A stretch of 10,191 nt of DNA from Paraktedonobacter sp036384215. Its GTDB lineage: Bacteria; Chloroflexota; Ktedonobacteria; Ktedonobacterales; Ktedonobacteraceae. The DNA lies in contig DASVMX010000606.1 in NCBI GenBank assembly GCA_036384215.1, forward strand, positions 1 to 10,191, given 5' to 3'. Below are positions 5,998 through 10,191 of the stretch, piece by piece. Position 1 is the stretch's first letter, and every line of letters begins with the position of its first letter. Below the pieces are notes generated by a model, which was given only the letters and a program-made list of their open reading frames with translations, was not told the DNA's origin and did not search any database. Both the position numbers and the translations under genes were made by a program.

Positions 5998-6999
5998 ATG
6001 TTCGCAAAACGTATAAGTAACATAATTAGTATTGTGTTGCTTTGTGCGTTTTTTACGGTTGCGTGCGCGAAATCCACTGCTTCGGCGACTCCCCCCACAC
6101 CAGGGCCAGGCCAGGGGCAACATGCAACGAGTACGCCAACTTCTACCGCCAGTCCTTCCGGCGCTGTGCAAATGACGCCAGCACCCTCCGCTACCACCAA
6201 TGCAAGGCTCGACTCGACTCCTACGCACTATAAAACGCGCCTTCTGCTCGTAGGCAGGTTTCGGCCCGATGACCTGGCATTTGATCCTTCTGGACACCTG
6301 GTCTTTAGCGATGTATTCCGCGGCGTGGTTGCGCGTCTCAATGCCGATGGCTCGGTGACAACGCTGGTCGAAGGGCTGGCCGAGCCCGAAGGGCTGGTCT
6401 ACCTGCGCAATGGCACGCTGATTATCGCCGAGCAGCAAACAAATCGCATTCTGGCATACTCCGCGGTGAACTCATCCCTGACCGTACTGCGCGTCCTGCC
6501 TGGCCGGCCAGGCAACATGACCTGTAAAAACGGCGTCGACGGCATAGCACTGGACCCGACAACCAATACCTTGATTATCCCCGATAGTCCGACCGGGAAT
6601 GTCTATCGTATGAGCCTGGATGGCAAAAGGCTCACTCTGCTGGCCACGCGTATTTCCCGACCCGTGGGCGCGACCGTCGATTCTCAAGGCAATATCTTTG
6701 TGGCCGACGAGTGCGGAGGCGCGCTCTGGCAAATCACGCCCGCGGGCAGAATCACGCGCATCGGCGGCTTTGGCATGCTCGACGACGTTGCCTGCGACCA
6801 CCACGGCAACCTCCTGGTTACCGATCTCAAAGCCACCATCCACGCCCTGGTCCGCATCCGCCGCCTCACCGGCAAGCGCGAAATTCTCGCCAACCGCGGC
6901 CTCATCGAACCGCAGGGTCTCCTGATAGATAACCGCGACAACATCTACCTCTCCGACGACTTCGCCAACAAAATCGTCGAATACACGCCTGTAGCCTGA
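5998..6999 (+). CDS. Lipoprotein with six-bladed NHL/SMP-30-like beta-propeller
   Basis: A 333-aa exported protein. A positively charged, hydrophobic N-terminus (1-22) ends in TVAC with lipidation Cys23; threonine at -3 is unusual but tolerated. Residues 24-78 are a P/T/S-rich spacer as in surface lipoproteins. Six repeats follow, each with a (P)xGLxxDxxGNLxxxD-like pattern, starting near 90, 130, 180, 222, 262 and 305 (e.g. PDDLAFDPSGHLVFSD, PVGATVDSQGNIFVAD, PQGLLIDNRDNIYLSD), which fits a six-bladed propeller of the NHL, SMP-30 or streptogramin-lyase type. Such folds bind small molecules or act as hydrolases; no catalytic set can be assigned by eye. Cys176, Cys239 and Cys266 are available for disulfides. 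The ATG at 5998 has GGAAGGA 7 nt upstream and starts a signal sequence, unlike longer in-frame extensions that run into the hairpin. Appears monocistronic. Confidence 0.85.
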   Translation: MFAKRISNIISIVLLCAFFTVACAKSTASATPPTPGPGQGQHATSTPTSTASPSGAVQMTPAPSATTNARLDSTPTHYKTRLLLVGRFRPDDLAFDPSGHLVFSDVFRGVVARLNADGSVTTLVEGLAEPEGLVYLRNGTLIIAEQQTNRILAYSAVNSSLTVLRVLPGRPGNMTCKNGVDGIALDPTTNTLIIPDSPTGNVYRMSLDGKRLTLLATRISRPVGATVDSQGNIFVADECGGALWQITPAGRITRIGGFGMLDDVACDHHGNLLVTDLKATIHALVRIRRLTGKREILANRGLIEPQGLLIDNRDNIYLSDDFANKIVEYTPVA

Positions 7000-7005
7000 A
7001 GGCCA

Positions 7006-7027
7006 CACCGGATGCACTGATCCGGTG
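7006..7027 (+). terminator. Short 8-bp hairpin after the propeller gene
   Basis: CACCGGAT (7006-7013) and ATCCGGTG (7020-7027) form a perfect 8-bp stem with a 6-nt loop, 6 nt after the TGA at 6997-6999. No U-run follows, so an intrinsic terminator is only possible. It lies about 35 nt before the -10 element for the next unit. Confidence 0.35.
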
Positions 7028-7061
7028 CGAATGGCGCATCCGCATGAAAACGCCGTCTGAA

Positions 7062-7070
7062 TGGTACAAT
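7062..7070 (+). promoter_or_regulatory. Extended -10 promoter for the CoA-transferase pair
   Basis: TGG immediately before TACAAT (7065-7070) matches the extended -10 form TGnTATAAT with one change. No good -35 box lies 16-18 nt upstream, as is common for extended -10 promoters. Transcription would start near 7077, giving a leader of about 54 nt to the ATG at 7131. Confidence 0.4.
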
Positions 7071-7130
7071 TCTTTCAAGACGTTGAAGCAGAGATGTCTT
7101 TGTATGCAAAAGCATGGAAACGAGAATTGC

Positions 7131-8045
7131 ATGGGTAAACTTATGACGATGTCTGAGGCAATCGCTCGCTATGTGTCGGATGGCGCAGCTGTGGCTATCG
7201 GGCTGGCTCTTGAAGCACTGATTCCTCACGCGGCTGCTCACGAGATGATTCGCCAGCGCCGCCAGAATCTGACGCTGATTGGCCCTATTTCGGATATTCT
7301 CTTTGACCAGTTGATTGGCGCGGGCTGCGTCGCGAAGGTACAGGCCGCCTGGGTGGGCAATGTCAGCGAGGGGCTGGGACACTGTTACCGGCGCGCGAGC
7401 GAGCGAGCGCTGCCCCGTTCGCTGATCACCGAGGCCCACAGTAATTTCACAATCGGGCTGGCACTCTTCGCCGCGGCTATGGGCTCACCCTATATCCCAA
7501 CACGCTCCCTATTGGGTAGCGATATTCCGCGCCTGAACCCCACGCTGCGCCTGGAAAGTTCGCCGCTGGACGACTCGCCGGTGCTGCTGGTGCCCGCCAT
7601 TCAACCCGACGTAGCCATTCTCCACGTGCAACGCTGTGATGAAGAAGGCAATGCCCACCTCTGGGGCAATACTGGCGTGGCTCAGGAGGCCATGCTAGCC
7701 GCGCGCGATGTGATTCTGATAACAGAGGAGATCGTGGCCCACCAGGTCATCGCCAGCGATCCCAACCGCGTTCCCGGACCCTTCTTCAAGGTCCGAGCGG
7801 TCGTGCACGAACCAGGAGGCGCCCATCCAGCCGCTGTACAGGGCTATTATAATCGCGATCACGCCTTCTATCACGCCTATCACACAGCCACGCGCACGCC
7901 GGAGGGCTACCAGACCTGGCTGGACGAATGGGTGCTGGGTGTACCAGACCGTACAGCATACCTGGCAAAACTGGGCGAGGAGCGCTGGCAGAGTCTGCGC
8001 GTCACGGAGCACCGCTACGCCGCGGCTGTCGATTATGGCTATTAA
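7131..8045 (+). CDS. CoA-transferase family I, subunit A (GctA/IpdA-like)
   Basis: The alpha half of a two-subunit acyl-CoA enzyme, 304 aa. Family I members move CoA between carboxylic acids (glutaconate CoA-transferase); the related actinobacterial IpdAB instead hydrolyses a ring in steroid-derived acyl-CoA. Seen here: N-terminal GKLMTMSEAIARYVSDGA (2-19), LIGAGCVAKVQAAWVGN (61-77), E101 in ITEAHSNFTIGLAL, LVPAIQPDVAILHVQRCDEEGNA (153-175), and VVHEPGGAHPAAVQGYYNRD (224-243). The usual EGFTHLIP near residue 25 is replaced by GLALEALIP. The start at 7131 fits the family N-terminus MGKLMTMSEA; upstream in-frame codons from 7044 have no support. The ribosome-binding site is weak (GGAAACGAG, 7116-7124). 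It precedes subunit B by 15 nt and is surely cotranscribed. The substrate is unknown. Confidence 0.88.
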   Translation: MGKLMTMSEAIARYVSDGAAVAIGLALEALIPHAAAHEMIRQRRQNLTLIGPISDILFDQLIGAGCVAKVQAAWVGNVSEGLGHCYRRASERALPRSLITEAHSNFTIGLALFAAAMGSPYIPTRSLLGSDIPRLNPTLRLESSPLDDSPVLLVPAIQPDVAILHVQRCDEEGNAHLWGNTGVAQEAMLAARDVILITEEIVAHQVIASDPNRVPGPFFKVRAVVHEPGGAHPAAVQGYYNRDHAFYHAYHTATRTPEGYQTWLDEWVLGVPDRTAYLAKLGEERWQSLRVTEHRYAAAVDYGY

Positions 8046-8060
8046 CGAGAGGAGCCCGTT

Positions 8061-8840
8061 GTGGAATACACCGCGAGAGAACTGATGGTCGTCTGCGCGG
8101 CGCGCCAGATTCGCGACTACGAGCGAGTCTTCGTGGGCATGCGCCTGCCGCTGCTGGCTTTCGCCCTGGCCAGACGCGCGCACGCACCTCACTGCGCCGG
8201 CCTCTTCGAGTCCGGGACGCTGCGCGACGCCCCTTCCGCCGAACTGCTCTACACCATGAGCGACGCGCCCAACATCACTGATAGCCTCTGGGCCACCAGC
8301 ACCCTGAATGTCATTGGCCTGATGGCCTCCGGCGAGATTGACCTGGGCTTCATCGGCGGCGCGGAGATTGATCACTATGGTAATCTGAACACCACGCTGA
8401 TCGGCGACTGGGAACATCCCACCGTGCGCCTGCCCGGCAGCGGAGGGGGCGCGGATATCGCCTCTCTGGCCAGACGCCTGGCCATCATCATGCCTCACGA
8501 ACGCCACCGCCTGCGCGAGCGCGTCGATTTTGTCACCAGCCCCGGCTACGGCTATCCCGACGCCAAAGGACCCGCCGGCAGCTCCTGGCGAGCACGCCAG
8601 GGACTCCCCCGCGGCGGCCCGTCTGCGCTGATCACCACCCTGGCCGTCTTCACCTTTGATCCCGCGACCGGCGAAGCTCTGCTGCAATCCTACCATCCCG
8701 GCAGCAGCATCGCGGAAGTACAAGCAAACACCGGCTGGCCCTTGCGCCTCGCTCCTGACTGCGCCGCAACTGTTCCCCCCACCGCCGCTGAACTCGACAT
8801 CATCCGCGCCAGCGATCCGCACGGCGTCTGGACACGCTAA
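8061..8840 (+). CDS. CoA-transferase family I, subunit B (GctB/IpdB-like)
   Basis: The beta half of the same enzyme, 259 aa, starting with GTG and a strong GAGAGGAG (8047-8054) 6 nt upstream. Family features: E50 in GLFESGTLRDAP, at about the place of the catalytic glutamate of the glutaconate CoA-transferase beta subunit (Glu54); GGAEIDHYGNLNTT (99-112); glycine-rich GSGGGADIASLA (126-137); GLPRGGPSALITTLAVF (181-197); and YHPGSSIAEVQANTGW (211-226). The A and B genes form a two-gene operon, since a 20-bp hairpin follows 8 nt after the stop. No dehydrogenase, thiolase or hydratase gene is nearby, so the pathway cannot be read from context. IpdB-like hydrolase activity is the main alternative to CoA transfer. 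Confidence 0.88.
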   Translation: MEYTARELMVVCAARQIRDYERVFVGMRLPLLAFALARRAHAPHCAGLFESGTLRDAPSAELLYTMSDAPNITDSLWATSTLNVIGLMASGEIDLGFIGGAEIDHYGNLNTTLIGDWEHPTVRLPGSGGGADIASLARRLAIIMPHERHRLRERVDFVTSPGYGYPDAKGPAGSSWRARQGLPRGGPSALITTLAVFTFDPATGEALLQSYHPGSSIAEVQANTGWPLRLAPDCAATVPPTAAELDIIRASDPHGVWTR

Positions 8841-8847
8841 ATAGATA

Positions 8848-8897
8848 GCTGGAGGCAAGCTCCGTTTTCTCCTGAACAAACGGAGCTTGCCTCCAGC
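8848..8897. terminator. Perfect 20-bp hairpin after the CoA-transferase operon
   Basis: Positions 8848-8867 are the exact reverse complement of 8878-8897 with a 10-nt loop (8868-8877). It begins 8 nt after the TAA at 8838-8840. The sequence after it (GCGCGCTAGAG) is not U-rich, though the left arm ends in TTTT. Probable transcript end for the two-gene operon. Confidence 0.6.
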
Positions 8898-8968
8898 GCG
8901 CTAGAGCTAGCAAGAAAAAGACCAGAAATTGAGTTCACCTTGAGAGATTCTTGAGGTTTGGCTGGTAT

Positions 8969-8986
8969 CCTCTATTTCTGTAGAGG
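8969..8986. promoter_or_regulatory. Small dyad CCTCTA/TAGAGG upstream of the lipoprotein gene
   Basis: CCTCTA (8969-8974) and TAGAGG (8981-8986) form a 6-bp dyad with a 6-nt centre, in the 177-base gap before the lipoprotein gene. A TTGAGG (8951-8956) and TATTTC (8973-8978) pair 16 nt apart is a poor promoter match overlapping it. Operator function is conjecture. Confidence 0.2.
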
Positions 8987-9023
8987 GAAAGAGACCAGGA
9001 AGCAAGAACACCTGGCCTGGCTT

Positions 9024-9055
9024 ACTGGTAGACGATGACTGGTTTGAGCACTGGT
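9024..9055. repeat. Three ACTGGT direct repeats before the lipoprotein gene
   Basis: ACTGGT occurs at 9024-9029, 9038-9043 and 9050-9055, start-to-start distances of 14 and 12 nt, ending 19 nt before the ATG at 9075. This may be a repeated protein-binding site in the leader or simple low-complexity sequence; nothing decides between them. Confidence 0.3.
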
Positions 9056-9074
9056 ATGACAAAAAGGAGATGTT

Positions 9075-9365
9075 ATGACCCGGATGAAGAAGAAAGCGCC
9101 GCGCAGAGTACTGACCCTGTTACTGGTGGTCACGCTGCTGGCTGTCTCGCTCCTGCTGATCGCCTGCGGTTCCGGCGCCCATTCGAGCAGTTCGAACGGC
9201 TCGAACATTTCAACAGCGGGCACAACTCAGCAAACAAATAACTCTGGCGGCCTGCAAGGAGCGAACCAGCAGGTACAGACCGCTGTTTCCGCCGTGGATG
9301 GCGCGCACAACGATGTCAATAACGCCGATTCGTCAAGCAACAACGACGACGGCCAGCAGCCCTGA
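9075..9365 (+). CDS. Small Ser/Asn/Gln-rich lipoprotein, function unknown
   Basis: A 96-aa exported lipoprotein. MTRMKKKAPRR gives the charged N-terminus, a hydrophobic core follows (12-27), and LIAC (28-31) is a textbook lipobox with lipidation Cys31. The mature 66 residues are rich in Ser, Asn, Gln, Gly and Asp with no domain recognised, and are probably disordered; the QQVQTAVSAVDGAHNDVNNADSS segment (from about 65) could form a short helix. AAGGAG (9064-9069) lies 5 nt before the ATG. The next gene, also exported, starts 46 nt after the stop with its own strong ribosome-binding site and no terminator between, so the two are probably an operon. I do not recognise the family. Confidence 0.75.
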   Translation: MTRMKKKAPRRVLTLLLVVTLLAVSLLLIACGSGAHSSSSNGSNISTAGTTQQTNNSGGLQGANQQVQTAVSAVDGAHNDVNNADSSSNNDDGQQP

Positions 9366-9411
9366 GAAAATGTGTTGCAAGGATAAAACTGTTTCTGGAG
9401 GATTGTATATC

Positions 9412-10170
9412 ATGAAAAAACTTCACTTCCGCCTTACGCCGAAACGCTTCGCAATTGTAAGCGCCATTGCCCTGCTGGCCCTCGGCGCGCTGATCCCCGC
9501 CACGGCTTTCGCTGCGAGTAATCAACCGCAGGCGAAATGTGCCGCGACCGACACAAAATGCGTGATTACGCTCGGGGATACCCTGATCTCAAACCGCCTG
9601 ACCTCCCTCAATACCCTGAATGGCAAAATTTCTACTGACCTGAGCAACCACAAAATTACCAGCGACCAGGCCAGCGCGCTCCACTCGGACGTTTCAACCA
9701 ATCAGACTGGCCTGAACAATTTGAAAACCAAACTTGACGCGGAAACCGTCGCAAAAAATGCTCGCCAGGATGCGGCCAGCATTTTTACGCAGTTCCGCAT
9801 CTACGCCGTGGTTCTTCCGCGCGACTATCGCCGTCTTGAGATGGATATTGAGATCAACGCCAAAGGCGTCATGCAAGGCGTCGCGCCCACCATCAAAAAA
9901 GCGATCAGCTCCGCTCCTGCGGGCAAGCAGGCAAAGCTCAATTCGCTGTACGATGACTACCAGAAACAGGTCGCCGCGGCTGAATCTCAGCTCGACATTG
10001 CCCAGCACGATTTTCCCGCGATGACGCCTGAAAACTTTAACCAGAACCGCTCCTCTTACGAGTCAACCCGGCTCGCGTTGGACACTGCACTGAAAAACGC
10101 GCGCGTCGATCTGCACCAGGCCGCTAAAGATCTCAAACAAATGGCGAACATCCTGGGCATCAAGGAATAA
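9412..10170 (+). CDS. Secreted helical (coiled-coil) protein of unknown function
   Basis: A 252-aa exported protein. MKKLHFRLTPKR followed by a hydrophobic stretch (13-30) and AFA|AS gives a signal peptidase I site after residue 34; there is no lipobox. Cys43 and Cys50 (KCAATDTKC) could form a disulfide. The rest is strongly helical with heptad-like spacing: about 55-120, a central segment with the motif FRIYAVVLPRDYRRLEMDI (133-151), then 150-245. Proteins I recall with a similar central phrase (F/YRVYxLVLP) are uncharacterised exported proteins of Gram-positive-type bacteria; this is recall, not a search. The ATG at 9412 is chosen because TGGAGGA (9396-9402) precedes it by 9 nt and the signal peptide starts there; an in-frame upstream extension to 9298 lies inside the lipoprotein gene. 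Likely cotranscribed with that gene. No function is assigned. Confidence 0.82.
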   Translation: MKKLHFRLTPKRFAIVSAIALLALGALIPATAFAASNQPQAKCAATDTKCVITLGDTLISNRLTSLNTLNGKISTDLSNHKITSDQASALHSDVSTNQTGLNNLKTKLDAETVAKNARQDAASIFTQFRIYAVVLPRDYRRLEMDIEINAKGVMQGVAPTIKKAISSAPAGKQAKLNSLYDDYQKQVAAAESQLDIAQHDFPAMTPENFNQNRSSYESTRLALDTALKNARVDLHQAAKDLKQMANILGIKE

Positions 10171-10191
10171 CACACAGAGACAAGCTTCCCT

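Noticed and set aside
7695..8879. 394-codon open frame on the - strand
   Set aside because: It is antisense to both CoA-transferase genes, whose protein sequence is clearly conserved; the frame is a by-product of GC-rich codon use and encodes no recognisable motif.

Overview
The window looks like a GC-rich bacterial chromosome segment. Eight protein-coding genes can be supported, all on the + strand, in at least five transcription units separated by hairpin- or repeat-bearing gaps. The style suggests Chloroflexota, perhaps Ktedonobacteria: lipoproteins with P/T/S-rich spacers, IpdAB/GctAB-type CoA-transferase halves, a lone XdhC-family protein, GC-rich intergenic repeats, and an envelope coiled-coil protein. 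This placement is an inference from recall, not a measured result. Nothing here marks a prophage, transposon or CRISPR locus.

Layout. Positions 1-392 hold no convincing gene but carry a near-consensus sigma70 promoter (110-138) and a leader of about 250 nt before a DEAD-box RNA helicase with a long basic disordered tail (393-2177). A perfect 52-bp inverted repeat follows at 2180-2288. Next is an OmpR-type response regulator (2383-3078) coupled to a membrane histidine kinase (3108-4652). The 331-base gap 4653-4983 contains a GC-rich partly duplicated repeat. A stand-alone XdhC/CoxI-family protein (4984-5826) ends inside a 42-bp near-perfect hairpin. A lipoprotein with a six-bladed NHL-like beta-propeller (5998-6999) comes next. 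Two halves of a family I CoA-transferase or IpdAB-type hydrolase follow (7131-8045, 8061-8840) and end at a 20-bp hairpin. The last unit pairs a tiny Ser/Asn-rich lipoprotein (9075-9365) with a secreted helical protein of unknown function (9412-10170).

How the genes relate. The pairs RR/HK, CoA-transferase A/B and lipoprotein/secreted helical protein are each probably co-transcribed. Otherwise the neighbours look functionally unrelated: RNA remodelling, signalling, molybdoenzyme maturation, envelope proteins and acyl-CoA metabolism. No dehydrogenase accompanies the XdhC protein and no beta-oxidation or ring-degradation genes accompany the CoA-transferase halves inside the window.

The most unusual signal is not a gene. 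Three gene ends carry long inverted repeats (52, 42 and 20 bp) of different sequence, starting 0-8 nt from the stop codon and lacking the U-run of a normal intrinsic terminator. A fully new multi-gene system is not evident; the hairpins, the GC-rich repeat and the envelope gene pair are the best leads.
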